Below, one piece after another: positions 11,301 to 26,300 of a stretch of 64,000 nucleotides of DNA (positions are counted from its first letter, which is position 1; every line of letters begins with the position of its first letter). Position numbers and translations under genes: made by a program. The notes beneath the pieces are model-generated. The model did not search any database, had not been told where the DNA came from, and saw only the letters and a program-made list of their open reading frames with translations. Source of the stretch: Colias croceus (Eukaryota > Arthropoda > Insecta > Lepidoptera > Pieridae). The DNA is taken from positions 1,736,001-1,800,000 of the forward strand of contig NC_059549.1 of NCBI RefSeq assembly GCF_905220415.1. Direction: 5' to 3'.

Positions 11301-14300
11301 GATAATTATAAAAAGTAAAGCTATTTACCCGTAAGTACTGAAATTAAAAACTCTCCTAAATTTACATAACGCCTTTCCTAAGGAAAAAAGATGTTGAAAT
11401 TTTGTTAAAGAAACAATAAAACACATTGTATCACATATCACGTTTTGCAGCGGTTTAGACAGTACAACTGAAACAAAGGCCTTACCTTGGCGACATTTCT
11501 TTGCATGAAAAGAGCTTTTTGTTAAAATTTCCTAGTAACCATTGTTTCGGTGTCAATTGTAATTTTCACTGTGCCAGATTCCAGAAAATACTTGTTTATT
11601 CAAAAACAATAATTAAAATTGTTTGAGAGTTTTTAAAACAAACAAAAGATCAGGGTGCTTAATTGACTACGAAGCCTTAAAACTTTTGTGGGTGGAAACA
11701 TGCTAATGTAAATTCAAATATAAAATTTTAACGAGTTTCATAAACATTTACTCTAGTGCATCATGAAATTTATAAAAATCAATAAATTACACTACACGTT
11801 TATTAAAATAACAACAAATTCAATTTTTATTTCACTCATATTTCAAAAATATGGATTAGAAATATAGAACAAAATATCACATAAATTATTGAAGATGTTC
11901 CAAAAATCGGTATCGCGATAAAACACCAAGTCTCATAGAACATCCGATAGAGCTTTTAATTCCCGCCCACGGACTACGCAACTCACATTCGGCAATGACG
12001 TCAGATGCCCATACTGTTGTAATTTCTAGCGTACGTGATATCTTCGGTTGGTATTGGCTATCATTTTTAGTTGGTCTTTAGACTTGTCTTGATTAATATT
12101 AATAAAATCTAAAAAAGCTTCATTTTACAGCAATTAGTATTTTTCATTGTTAAATTGTTCATTCATTCATTTATATCATATGTTATCTCAACCATGTAAC
12201 AAACTGTATTTCTGTGAATGTACAATAAAGAGTATTCATTCATTCATATTTTTCAGTTGAGATTATTATGTATAGGTATTTCAAGACAATTATTTCATAA
12301 AGGTGTGACAAAGCAAAAAAAATATGAGCAACAATTTAAGCATGGTTGTGTGTATCTCAATTGAGAAACAGGCCTTAGTCTGTGATTAAACGATAGTTTC
12401 CTAGGTAGTTCTTGACCAATCTTAGTGATTAGAATATCTAGCTCACCTTTTCCAATTCATAACAAATTTAACACGTTCACTGCGGCACAGATATATCTGT
12501 TCTTTCCATTACTGCGTTACGGGACGTTTTAAACCTTGTCCTATACCAGAGATTGTGGCGGCACGAGGCATATTAAACCCCACCGCCCGTAGGCGACCAA
12601 AATCGTTTTTTTGGCGCCAAATAAGCCAAAGTGTGCGGCTTGTGTCGTGATTATTATTAACAATGAGTTCATTAACCTAAATCTACCGTCGCCCGTGGTT
12701 AGATTAGTTAGTTTAGATTCTAGGGGTAAAATAAAATGTGGGGTCTGATGTACCCCATACCGCACTGAACAATAGCAGTTTTTCATATAATTTAGTGATG
12801 GGAAAAGAAATATCGATTTTATTTAATTGTATTTATTTATCAAACTTATGGATGTTTTTCATAAAAACAGGCCAAACAATAATATTGTTTGCAACCAGTG
12901 CATTCTGTGAGAATTTTCTTTACCTTTTTCGGCCTCACGACTTGTTAAGAAGGTGCGGAGCTTTTCGTAACATCCTACACATCTACTCTTCTTTGATCCC
13001 TTTAAGAGATGATGTTCCTTGTTGACTTGGGCAAGAGTTAAATTTTGATGAGCCATACACCGATTGCCGGGTGTTTTGGATTTGCCGCTAGTTGATTCAA
13101 TGAACAAACACACTAATAGTAATCATGATTATCAACCTATTTGAAGAAAGTTACTCAACATGTCACATTCACGTTTCTATTAACGATATTTATTATAACG
13201 AGTAGTTAGGATGTTTGAAAATTACCTGTATCCACATTAAAGTCCTTCTTTGTAAAAGCTTCAATAAGTTGTTCCACAAATAGTCTCGAATGCGTTGCAC
13301 AACACTAACCGCGTGAAGCTAGCTTAGGGTGCGGTACGAGGTGCGCGGTGGTACGAGGTGTTCGCAACCTTGTTCCGCACTGTGTTAGAATTTTTATTTG
13401 TTCAGTGCGGCACGAGGTCTAAGAAACCCGGTATTAAGGTCGGTATACCATTGAACTAGGAATCAATAGCACATCTCAGATATATAGATATCATTTTCCT
13501 ACACTGAACCAGATGGAAGTTATGCCTCCCGCACGACAGAGAAGTTTAAGTTTTTTCCTACCGCTATAACGACGAGACACGGACAGGGTGTTTCAAGCCC
13601 TGTTTCGCAGTTAACGTGTTAACAGTCCACTACACGCTTCGCCCATATCCCACGTACGATGAAAATTTCAGGCTGATGACAAATCACGATCTATACAATT
13701 TGCATCTCAAAAGAATGTGGGCGTTACTCTAGCCGTGATTATACCACGGTTTCCTGTGGAACGAGTAATTCTAGGTAATCCTAGTAGAACTTGTACACGT
13801 GTTGAATTTGTGAACATTGTCGTTGAACTAAAAACTAACAAATGTGAATATTAAATGAGAAATCTCTAGTATTGATGTACATCATGCTTTAAGTGTTGTT
13901 ATTGTGGTAATGTTTGTGTGTGTGCGTGTATGCGTATGTGAGAATGGTTTAAAAAACAAATGAAAATAATATCATGAAAAAGTTGATACTTGAAGTACTT
14001 AAAATAATTTTCTCGTAATACCCATATCAAATGCTCAAGCACAATAAAATGTGACAAAAATTCCCTACAAATATACGTAGCGAAAGTTTTAACGTCAACA
14101 TTACACATGTTATTCTCAGAAAGTAACCTAGATTTTTGAACAATAAAAACAACTTAAAACTGGCAAGCGTCCTGAAGCGAAACGTAGGCGTTCTATGTCT
14201 CATAGCCATGGTGCCGCTGATATCTTCACTTAAAAGGTCATGCAATAACGTGGGATGAACAAGCATTAACGATTTCCATAATACTCACTCGCACTTAGCT

Positions 14301-17300
14301 ACAATTTCCCAGTTTTATTTGCTGCCGATTTCTAAACCAATAATACGATCCATTCATAAAGATGAGTCACACGGCGTCGGCAACTTCCAACATTGTACTA
14401 ACTTAACTATGATCAGAAAACTGATTCAAAAACTTGCAAATCACGTCTCAGTCGTGACTCACGTCGAAGAACATTATGACTCCTACGCGTAGCGCGTATA
14501 TCGAATTTAATCCCTTTTTCCATGGCTGTAACTGCATATAAAACCACACTTGTAGGTACAATTATATGGATTTCATTAGAATTTGATAACTTAATAACAA
14601 TTGCTATTTACCACAAAGCACTTTTCTGTAACAGATATCTTTATATTTAAACTACGCTCGTTTCATTTCATTTCAAATTTCGAATTCAACATTTATTTTT
14701 TTATGCCGATAATTTATAAGTGGCCAGTGCTAAGCTATTGCAATGAGGTTGATTTATATTATGCTTATTTTCTTTTTTAACCGACTTCAAAAAAAAGGAG
14801 GAGGTTATCAATTCGGCCGGTATATTTTTTTTTTTTTTTTTTTTTTTATGTATGTACACCGATTACTCCGAGGTTTCTGAACCGATTTACGTGATTCTTT
14901 TTTTGTTCGATGCGGGATGGTGTCGAATTGGTCCCATAAAAATTTTATTCGGATAGGCCCAGTAGTTTTTATTTTATGAGCATTTTTGTCTGTAGGTATT
15001 TGTAAATTTTGCAAGTGCAAGTTTGAAGTCGGTTGTTTTTAACGCAGTTATCACTTGTTTTTAATAACATAGTGATAATAAGTGCACTATAATAAAAGCA
15101 AATATAAAAATATGTCAAGCAAAAATCCTGTGGGAAATCCCTCTCCCAAGAATAATACGAATGAATGGAATAAGGTAAACTAGGGTCAGTGTTATTACAG
15201 TACATTATGAATGGGGTCGTAGGTAATAATAGTAACAAGCCAGGAGGTTTTCAGCATACGCGCGGCACAGTGTACCTACTCAACGACACATGTTTGCACA
15301 TTTCAACGAGTTTATCTAATTTTAGATCGAGCCAATATTGTGGAGCACTTTACCGTCATATTACACTATAATTTGATACTTAACGTAATTTATATTAACG
15401 TACAAAATTATGTTCGCTTCAATGTATGTTTTAGCTCAAAGGGAAAATTCTGACAGGTATTAATTCGCCCACTACTAAAATTTTGATAGCGGTCAATGTT
15501 CATTTTATTAGTAGGTAACTTAATAACTAGTTTCCCTTCACTTCACAAGTTAATTAAGGGAAAAGTACATTGAACATATATACATTACTGCCCACTCTTC
15601 AAGATAAGAATTATATATTATAAATTGAAAACAATTGAAAAATATTTTCATATTTAACTTCCCTACGCGCGTCTAGTCTCCCTTATTTTTGACCTTTAAC
15701 CGCCGAGCCAGATCAATGAAGTAGGATATTATGTTAAGTAGTAAATAAACTATGAAATTGAGTCATATCAGCGGATATATTCGTATTAAAACGATAAATA
15801 ACCACCTACGCTGTTTCCCGGTTAGAACGATAGTGAATCTACATAAAATGAAAGAAAGACGAGATTTTCCTAGACAAGACTTTTCCCGTTACTTTATATA
15901 GCGCCGACGTGTCTTTTCCATGAATTATTGCTAATGTGATAAATTATTTAACCTTTTTGCTAGATTACAATGAAACATATTTTTAACAAAAAAAAATGAT
16001 ATCTTAATAAAATATTTATCAGTTATGTTATAGGACAAAGACACTCATTGAAAATCGTACTTTCGAGCTTTATTTTCAATATTTAGACAGATTTATAAGA
16101 TTTACACATTATTCTTACAAAAAAGGGAATGCTTTTACAATACCATAAAGAATGTATTTACAATTTTTATTAAATTTTGTGAATGGGAATCCCATAATAT
16201 TTCCTAAATAACATAAACAAACATTCACACGTGTTTAAATTCTAGAATTATCTGCACAGTTTCAGAATTTACATAGATACTTACCTACTAGTAAATATTT
16301 TATAGTAGAGACCATTAAGTTCAGTCAGATTTATCGCTCATTATAAATTCATAAACAATTAGTTCTACAAACTAGTTTTAAACATTTAATAAAAGCTTGA
16401 AGCAATAATTTGGGTAAAAAGTTTTTGTAGTATTTTAAGACAAACAATTCGCTTTTACTTAATTGCAATTTTAGACGCCGACGCTATTTATTGTATAAAG
16501 CTATGTGTTTTATATCTTATTATTATTTGCTAAATGATATTTAAAATAAAACTGTGATCATTATTTTTTACTCTTCAACATTTACACTTTGGGGGCGTCA
16601 AACCAAAAACTTGAAAGATATTTCGTTACTTTAACAATCAAATTATTCATATAATATATATTCCTTTATCTGAATTCCTTGCGAAAATGTTATCATGGAC
16701 ATCTATTGGCTATGAAAATAAATGTAATTTCGTTTTATTGGTGGTATTAATAATTTCTGCAACAAAGAAATCTAAACCCTTAAACCTTTATCCTGAATTA
16801 TGAACGTAGTGCGTGTTACTGAATTTATTGAAATGTCCTCTAAAAATGGAATGCTATTTTTTATAATACTCCTAAATTGATCTGTCTGCTCAGTCAAGTT
16901 TTTGTAAACAAATGTCATTGATTAGCTGTTGCAGTGATGGAATTTCTAGTTTATTACTCTATTGTAGTTATAGGTATAGTTATTATACACTTAAACACAT
17001 GTGTATTTAAAAGTTTTAGGGCTGATTTTTCAATCGTTGGTTTAAACTCATTCATCGAATAACGTATTAAACTACCATTTCAAAAATGTATTCTGATTGT
17101 CCGTATTTGACAGTTTACAGGTGACATTTTAAAATGTTCGTGTAGTACTTTATTGGACGGATAAATTTTAACCAAGGATTCAAAAATCGGCCCTTAGTAC
17201 AGGAAAATGAAAGTATTTCATTATTCTGACATATCTATAGACGTGCTCTATCTAGTTCTATTATTTGAGAGTATTATTATAAATCTAAACATGTAGGTAC

Positions 17301-20300
17301 AATGTACAATGTACATACATATAAGAAAGAATTTGTATTTACATACACCTTAACAAGCTTATTTTAGAGCTATTGTTATACTTTTATAATCATAGTTTAT
17401 CGCGGATTAGGTTGTATTAACTAATGTCTGAATGAAAGCTTCAGTGTTATTTATCGCCCAGTTGTTTTGTCGCAACTGTCTGTGGTATTCAGGGCAGTTG
17501 GTTACAAATGGCATAGATTTTTGATATATTTATAAATGTTTATAATTATATAATATATACTGACATTGTGTGTCTCTTTTACTTTTAATTTTATTTTTAT
17601 TTTGACCTGTACTTCAGTGTTGAGTTATGAAATAAAAACCTTTATGCTATTTCATACTAATTTCCAGACTTATATACTTAAACTTACGTGGCCATGAACT
17701 TTTTATTTATAAATGAATCAAAAGTATTAAACGAAAAATCATACATGTGAAATGCCATACTACGAATTCTTTTTACATCGTGCCCGTGTGTGTCGCCAAC
17801 CATCAAAGGACGCTTGTTTGTTATTTGTATTATAATGAGGTCATTATAAGCCATAAAAATAGTGAAAATAAATATTGACTACGTTCAACAGATGCTGCAG
17901 TATAAATATACACGACATTTAAGCTGCTATCTGAGCCTATTTATCTTGGCAACATGGGAAATAGAAATAGGTATAGATGAGATTTGCATCCATTAATATT
18001 CTGGGTTAGTTAGGGTTATTAATAGAATTCTAAATTAAATTATAAATAATTGTGATGAAATAAGTGAGGTTTGAGTTGATTCGTGCGTACTTACATGACG
18101 CGGGCGCTGTTAAAGAAATACAATTATTAAGAACATATTAAGTAAGGAAGATGAAGATGAAGTAGGTAAGTATTCATGTAGATTTTTATTTTTAAGACAA
18201 AGAGATTAGAAATAAGGTAAAATACATTGTACATATTTTAATCAATACAAGAAAATAATAATTAACAACAGTTTTTTTAACTATAATGAACCACAAATTG
18301 AGCTAAAAGCCCTTTTGAGATTACACCAGTACCCAAACACGCTAAGTCAATCATATTTCCAGAAATTTCTTTATAGAGGCGTAACAATAATTCCTTGTCA
18401 CAGTCCATTGAAATTATTCATTTTATTACAAGTAATTTTCCACAAGTAATTACAAGCCACAGGTATTTGGGTGAAGGCCATGACTGCCCATAGGGAATAC
18501 ACTCTATAAACTCCGCTAATGGAATAAAATGGATCCAGGCCAAATTTAAATGGATATTTCGGTTCGCGAATTCCTTTTTTCTAAGAAACGTTTATTTCGT
18601 TATTTTGCCGAATTGTAGTAATTAAATAACTGTGAAATACCAATGCACTCGTTTGACCTTTGGAAAGCTTTTGGATGAATTTAAGAATATTCTACGCATT
18701 GGTGTCTGTGTAAAATACATTATTCAATAAAATAATTTAGCACTTAAAAAACTAAGCATAAAATCTTCAAAGGATTATCCAACTCTCAATTTAGGGAGCA
18801 ATGTTACATTATCAATATTTAATGGAAAATAGACTTTGTTTCGTCTAATATAATGAATTTGTACAAAAATCGAATTAACTATCAACTTTATTATAGGTAA
18901 TTCTAACACTAGCAATTGCAATTGCAATTGTCTTAATATAATAAAGAATTCTCTTTCTACCATTTCAATTATGTGTAGAGAATGAAGAAATAAATAAATT
19001 GTTTGCAAGTACTCTCTGACTAAAACCAAAAAAATTTCTAAAAATACGAAAAGCATCACTTCAAATTTTGTTTTATGAGATGACACATACCACAAAATTT
19101 ATGCACAAAATACATATCTGAGAAGACATTAAACGCTTCCAGAAGTTTATACCTCCAAATATCCATAAATCTGAAACTACATTTTAAAAAGATTTTAAAC
19201 ACCTGAGGCGAAGACGTGAGTTATTATTTACAGAGTAAAACCATTTGTTTATGAAGCTTTTACGATATAAGTATTCGAATAAACAGTTGCATCAGGCTTA
19301 TTTCACACTTTATATATGACATATTATGCTGCTTATATATTATGCATGCGGTATACGACGATGTGAGGATTTTCTTCAAACTTTCCTTTTTAATTCAGTA
19401 GACATATATTACCTGGATGATAGAATATTTGCAATTTATTTCATATATAAGAATTGATAAATATTATTTCATATTTAGGTGTAATTAAATATGTACCTTG
19501 ATTTAAGAAAATATAATAAAGTATGTATTAATTGTAAGAAAATGTAGTCCTATGTCAATGTATGTAAGAAAATGTAATTATATCAGTAATTTCCGCGATA
19601 ATCTACAAATGAACTGACAAATTGAATGTTCTCAATATTAGTCTAAAATCCAAATAATAAACGACAAGAAACTTGAAGGCTTAAAGGGTAAAATAGATGA
19701 AGGTATATCATGGCCTACATGAAAATAGCTTCAAGACAAAGAGCAGGCTGGATCATAATAACAATAAATTTTCATTTATGAATATAGCCTTAATATAGCT
19801 TATATAGGTACCTTTGTACCCTTTGAAGCTTAGTAAATTTAATTTACAAGTTTATTATGGGATATCCTTTAAGTACGGATCAAATCGAATTAAAGAAAGA
19901 ACAGTGTTTGGTGCCAACCTCTGTGTATCTTGCGTCATCAGTGCCATTCGAAAGTCCAATATAAAAATAGGCTAACGACCGTATGCACAAAATAGATCGA
20001 ACTATATAACGTACTTAGACTGCTTTCTTTTCTAGTTTCGAACTTATCGCTGGCCTACAAATTGTACACTTCTATGTTTGCAGATGAATCACAACTTAAT
20101 TTTTATCTAATCTACCGGAAGGCAAACTACGTCCATCGTTTATTTTTCATGAAAGATTGTTAAACTAATGAACATCAGCATACGGATGTGTCAATAACTC
20201 GATATTTATGAAACGAGAGCACAAATAGCAAGCTTTAATTTCAACCTTGTGTCGCGGTTGTACAAACGTTCTGTAGGGAGCTACAGAACAAAATCGAAAT

Positions 20301-23300
20301 GCAGACATAATTTGAATCTCTATTCATAGGATGAGGGCTGAATGAAGATTGTTATATCATAATAGGGCTGGCGACGAAATGAAGTTTTCGTTGGAAATAG
20401 AGCGACAGCTTGATTGATGTCGGTTATAATGACGGCTAAGTGAATATTTTATTCCTTTATAAAGTATTGTAGCATGTGTGCCGTGACGTTTGAGGTTAAA
20501 TATTTTCGGGTTGGCAGTTAATTCTTAATCTTACGGCTCTCAATGGCTCTAGTCACGCACTAATCAGTGCTATAAGCCATTCGCATGTAATAAAACGCGA
20601 TGACAATTGCGTGAAAAACATTTATAAATGGTGTGCGATGTTATTTTTTCTTATATTTTTTTAATGTCTCAATATTAGGTCCAAAATCAATTCGCACTTT
20701 GATAAAATATCGAATGTATTATTAAGTTGCTCTATTTAAATAGAATTTATTCAATCTTGAATTGAATTTAATTGAATTCAAGATTGAATAAATTCTTGAA
20801 TTTTATTCAATCTTCTGGCAATAATTATCTTATAAACAACAATATAAATTATGTATGCAGCTTAAAATAATAAAAATTGGCAATATCTAAATAATATTGA
20901 AGAATACTCCCTATATAGGTAACACATACCTAGGTATGTCATATGATAATATCCGTATAATATGAAAGTTTGTATGGATATGAAGATATTTTTAGCTCAT
21001 TCATGGAATATCTATCTTACCTAAAGATTCGGATTTCTTCTTGTTATAAAAATTGATAGTTTGTTAAGATTCACCTAGTTTAATAGGATGAGGTCGGATG
21101 GCTTGTAGAGATTTAAACATAAACCTTATGTTTTACAATTTCCAACATTCGGATTATTTCCAATTCAGCATCAAATTTAAATAAAACGAAAACATACTGT
21201 GACGTCGTACTTTAAAATAGCATTATTTTTAATCCAGCAAAACAAAATTACACGTCCGCAAACGACATTGCACCGGTTTTAAAAATAATCGTGTTTATTT
21301 CAAACACTTATCCAGATGTAAACAGTTTTATACGTGATGACGCAAAATTATAAATAACTAGAGGTCCGCCCCGGCTTCGCCCATGGTACATATTTCGCAA
21401 TAAAAATGGTAGTAGGTGTCCTTTCTCGGGTATCAAAATATCTCCATACCAAATTTCATGCAAATTGGTTCAGTAGTTTAGGCGTGATTGAGTAACAGAC
21501 AGACAGACAGAGTTACTTTCGCATTTATAATATTAGTTGTTGACAGGTGACTGCAGCTGGTAAGGCTGTACTTGTGACCGGCTGTGACAATGTCCTGGGT
21601 AACGCGTTAGCCAGAAGGTTGGACGATTTGGGGTATCACGTGTTCGCGGGCTTCCAGAGCAAGGCTGGCAACATTGACGCGGACATGCTGAAGGAAGATT
21701 GTTCTGGAAGGTTGCACACCCTGCAATTGGATGTGACGTCTGAAACACAGGTAAAATACGGTTATACAAGCAATGACGTAAGTTTAACCTTACGCGATTA
21801 AAAATGTTTGCTTTAAATATTTCAAATATAATATTAAAAAACCAAATGGGTAACTAACATGATATTACCTAAATATTGAATACGGCCTGGAGATAAACGG
21901 TCGTCAACAGATTTTAAGATAACAAGGATTAATTTGTTGATTGATTCAATACTCATTACTTTAAATAGGTACTTCTTATAAAATAAAAACACATTTTTAG
22001 GAATAAAACCGACATTAAGTAAATTTCATCAACCTTTATGACGATGTACTGAGAATAGTCGCGTCATAAATTTTGTGTTATATCGCTTCATCTTATTACA
22101 AAAAAGTCTTTGAAGTTCCAAAAGTAATTAAACTTTAGGAGGGATTTCTACGTAAATTATCTTCAAATTTTATGTAATATTACTTAGTTATTAAATATTA
22201 ATAGTGTTTTATGATATTTCATAGCATTGCGCTATGTGGGTCAAGAGCAATATTAAAACATACTTACATATAATAATATATCAAAACATAACTTTATAAT
22301 CAATATATTAAATAAATATAAAAACCCTCATAATTACCAAAAAATATAAATAATTCATTATGTAGCTTAATTTTTTTTTATAATCTGTCTATAAATTCTT
22401 GAGTTCTTTCAGCTGGCCATCAATAAATTTAAATTTAGAATAATGTTATTCCAAAAGAAAAGATTGACCTTTTGCAATATGTAATATGTAAAATGAGACT
22501 TCGCTTAAAATGCAAAGGATCGTAATCCTTTCGATTTGAAATAAAATATAGTTAACGTGCTACGAGTAAAATGCAATGATTGAATTTATTGCTACAATAT
22601 CGCTTCCCAATATTTTTAACCGAAAGTATAGTGAAAAGTGTATAAATGACGTCATTATGAGGTAGGTATAGTAAATTTAGTTATTTAATTTTATTCTTTT
22701 TCATTAGTACAATTTTGAATAGACATTAAATATGTATAGGTGATTTGTTTTTAATTGATTGCTTCAGTTCATTTACATTTTCTTTAAGTACTAAAGAAAC
22801 ATACATCGGATATTCTTAGCTCAGTGCATGGTTTATATTTAATTTTATGTCAGCAATATTGTATGTACTTTATACGATCCAATAATAACAAATGAGAAAT
22901 GTTTGTAAATTATATTTAGGTGGCTACGTGTTTTGAATTTTGAAGATCAATGAGTTCAATTTTTGTTATTTAAATTATTTTCCGCAGATTCAAAACAAGT
23001 TTAATACAAAATTCTTTATTTATAACTTATAATGGCGTTCATTGCATGATGTTGTTATAAACACTATCAATAAAATTTAAAAAAAAAAACATCTAGAGAT
23101 TTCGTTAACGCGATTAATTTACAAAACTGTAATCTAATTCTATGGAAAAACACACTTAAATACAAAGGTTATTGAAATTGGAGTTGAGTCTTGATGGAAT
23201 ATTCAAATTCTTAGAAAAATATTACCACGTAACCGCCATAGAGCTTACGACTTCCATCTGATACCTTTATTGCCATCTAGCGTCAAAAAATGGAACCACT

Positions 23301-26300
23301 TCAATTCCTTATTTCAGATTCTGTCAGCGTCTCTATACATCGTGGACCACCTACCAGAGGGCGCGCAAGGGTTGTGGGCGATCGTCAACTGTGAATCTTG
23401 GTGCGCTCTTGGGGAACTAGAGTGGGTGCCGTTTTCAGTCATCCGACGAGCTATGGAAGTCAATCTTTTGGGTTCGTATCTAGGTGTAAGCTTCAAAATA
23501 GTTTCACTGAAAACCGCTAGATAGAGCTAGTTGTTCGAAAGTAAATTCTTTAGACATTGAATTATTAAATTACTGTTTGCGGGCTTTATGGGAAATTGAC
23601 GTCGTAGGTTTCCCTTCTGTATTGTATGGTTACGGGGTTACAGTCACCCGAAATTCGGAGATATTATTTATTTGACTGAACATTTTAACTCCAAAATATG
23701 AACGGCGTTATGCGTTTAATATTTCAAAGAGTTTCCATATAAATATTTTAATAATTGCCCGTCGCGATGTATCCTTGAATAATATAATGTTCACGAGCAC
23801 ATTCATATTCGCTTTTAATCCCTTGTATGTATAATATACATGAAATTTATTCAGTCTGAATAAATAGGAATAAATTGGCCTTCATTTTAAATAAAGAGGA
23901 AAGTAATTCACATTTATTTTAATCAAAGAAGGTGAAAATGTTTTATAGGTAGTTGAATGAATTGTACCTATATTGAATTCGTGTGAGTAAAAATTTTCGC
24001 ATAGAAAGTTTTTCATAAAATTTAATTCACACTTAAAATAACTTTTAATGCAAATACGCATAACAGTAGGTACGAAATAATCTTCTATTAAACACTTGAC
24101 CGTAATTTGAAGCTTACATATTGAGAAGGCACCTAGCTTTTTCCGCCTATTTTCACTCTCTTTCTCGTTGTACGTATGCTATCTCTCTCGCACTCGGCAC
24201 ACCTCCCACCAGGTGGCGCGGCCGGCGCACGATAATGTGCAGGCGCTAAATCTTCTTCATTGGCGTCTAGCTTCCGCCGCCAAAAGGTTGTGTACTAGAC
24301 TACAACCTTGGTGCTATTAAGTATTAAGTATTGCATATAGCAAGTGTTAAAAGTGTGAAAAAGTGTATCCCGTCGCATCGGTACAGTGAGTTATTTTACA
24401 TCTATTCTAATGATATTTTACTTAAAAATGAGTAAAAATATTTTAAATCAACGAACGGTATAACCGTTGGACTATTTAAAATGTTGAAGTTTTTAATGAA
24501 TCCTTCAGCAATAGTTTATTTTTCAATATGCTTAAATACTTAATAGCATGAATAAAGATATTTAAAATTAACGATACAACCGTTACATTTTCTTGAAATA
24601 GTAACTTTTCTTTTGAAATATTTTAGTATGCAATATAATTGAAATTAATATTTGAATCTTTAATACTGTGAGTAAAGCAATTTTAACGGATTTACCGTTC
24701 GGTTTTACTCGAATCGTTAATATAACTTTTGTAATTATTTGATATTGACTAGATATATCAATTACCCTCTCTCGTATATAGATATTTTTATCATTTTATT
24801 TCATTTTTAATAATGTTTATATTACAAGGTTACAAGTGAATTTTTCGTGGAAAAATTTCAATTAATAGTATGGATAAATCCAAGGCTAACGCCTTTGAGC
24901 CAACTCAAAGATTTACAGGCATGCAATCCATTGCTACGACTTTATTACATTGTCGTTATCACTAGCAACGGTTCGGAATTCAAATCATAGTTTATTACTA
25001 AAAATTATCGAACGAGATGAGTCAGCTCCAAGAACAAATTATATATTATCTATTAATTGCTGTTAGCGTAATTGCATGAATCACGGCGTGTCAGAACATG
25101 TCGTGATATGTTATAAATTGTACGGGAGTTGGCCGCTTTGAATAATGATTGAATTCGCTCACGTATGTATGTACCATGAATATACCACACATTCAAGACT
25201 ATACGTGTCCTTTTAAGAGTATTTATCGGATCCGTATTTATGTGAAAACTAGCGGTCCGCCCCGGCTTCGCCCGTGGTACATATTCACGTTTTCTCTACA
25301 TAAGAACCATCCTCGTACTTCAAGGAATATAATAAAAAATTAAAGAAATCGGTTCAGCTGTTCTAAAGTTATGCGCTTACCAACACATTTTGGGATTCAC
25401 TTTTATATTATATAGATAGACATATTACACACGGATAATTTGATTGAAAATTACGTTTCCTATGTTTCAAATAATGCAAATTTTTGGTTAAAACGTGTAA
25501 GTACCAAAAATTTTACAATTAGATTCTCTGGTTTACCGAATTTGAGCTGAAAGGGACGTTATCGTATAGTTATCGGAATGCCTTAATTAGTAATTAGGTT
25601 TAGAGACATTTGTTTCAAAGGATTTACAATTCACTTATTCTAACGTTTTAGAATAATATTATAATCTTGTACACCTTGACAAAAAGTAAAAAATTGCGGG
25701 TGAGTGGAGATTATTTTGTGCACTAATATCGTCCTACGACGGTATGGCTGCGTTCGTAAGGAATGTTAACGGATATAAAGCAACTAAATGTGACATCGAT
25801 TTCATGAACTGAAATGAATATTAATCGAAGTTCTTTTTTAAATTTAGTGTAAATGATTTGAATTATGAATTTTGTATTAACTAAAGTCCTTTTTTATACA
25901 TAGGTAATGAAAAATTACCTTTGTCAAATCAATTCTTATTTCATCCTGGACAGCTCTCGCTAGCATTGAAAAATAAGTTAAAGGACCTTGTTAATTGTTA
26001 TATTATTTAAATTAATATTAACTGCTAATTTTTTATTAGCACCTTAAACCTTGATCAGAGCAAAATACATAAATATGTGGCCGCTACTCCTAACAGGGGT
26101 TAGCCATGCAACTTATGCAATTACCATCCCTCGTGCAGCCGTCGCTCGCAGGGAAATGGTGCAAATATATATCAGCCCTCGCGGGGCTTTGATTACAACC
26201 GTCCATTACGGGGAAATGGTGCAAATATATATCAGCCCTCGCGGGGCTTTGATTACAACCGTCCATTACGGGGAAATGGTGCAAATATAATTATATCAGC

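Noticed and set aside
12541..12786. 81-codon ORF on the - strand
   Set aside because: Inside the non-coding end of the piggyBac relic, with no transposase motif.
18775..19095. 106-codon ORF on the - strand
   Set aside because: AT-rich, hydrophobic by composition, with no motif; consistent with chance in intron 2.
26051..26290. Repetitive-protein ORFs on both strands
   Set aside because: They follow from a 60-bp tandem repeat whose period is 20 codons; both strands are open, which is not coding evidence.
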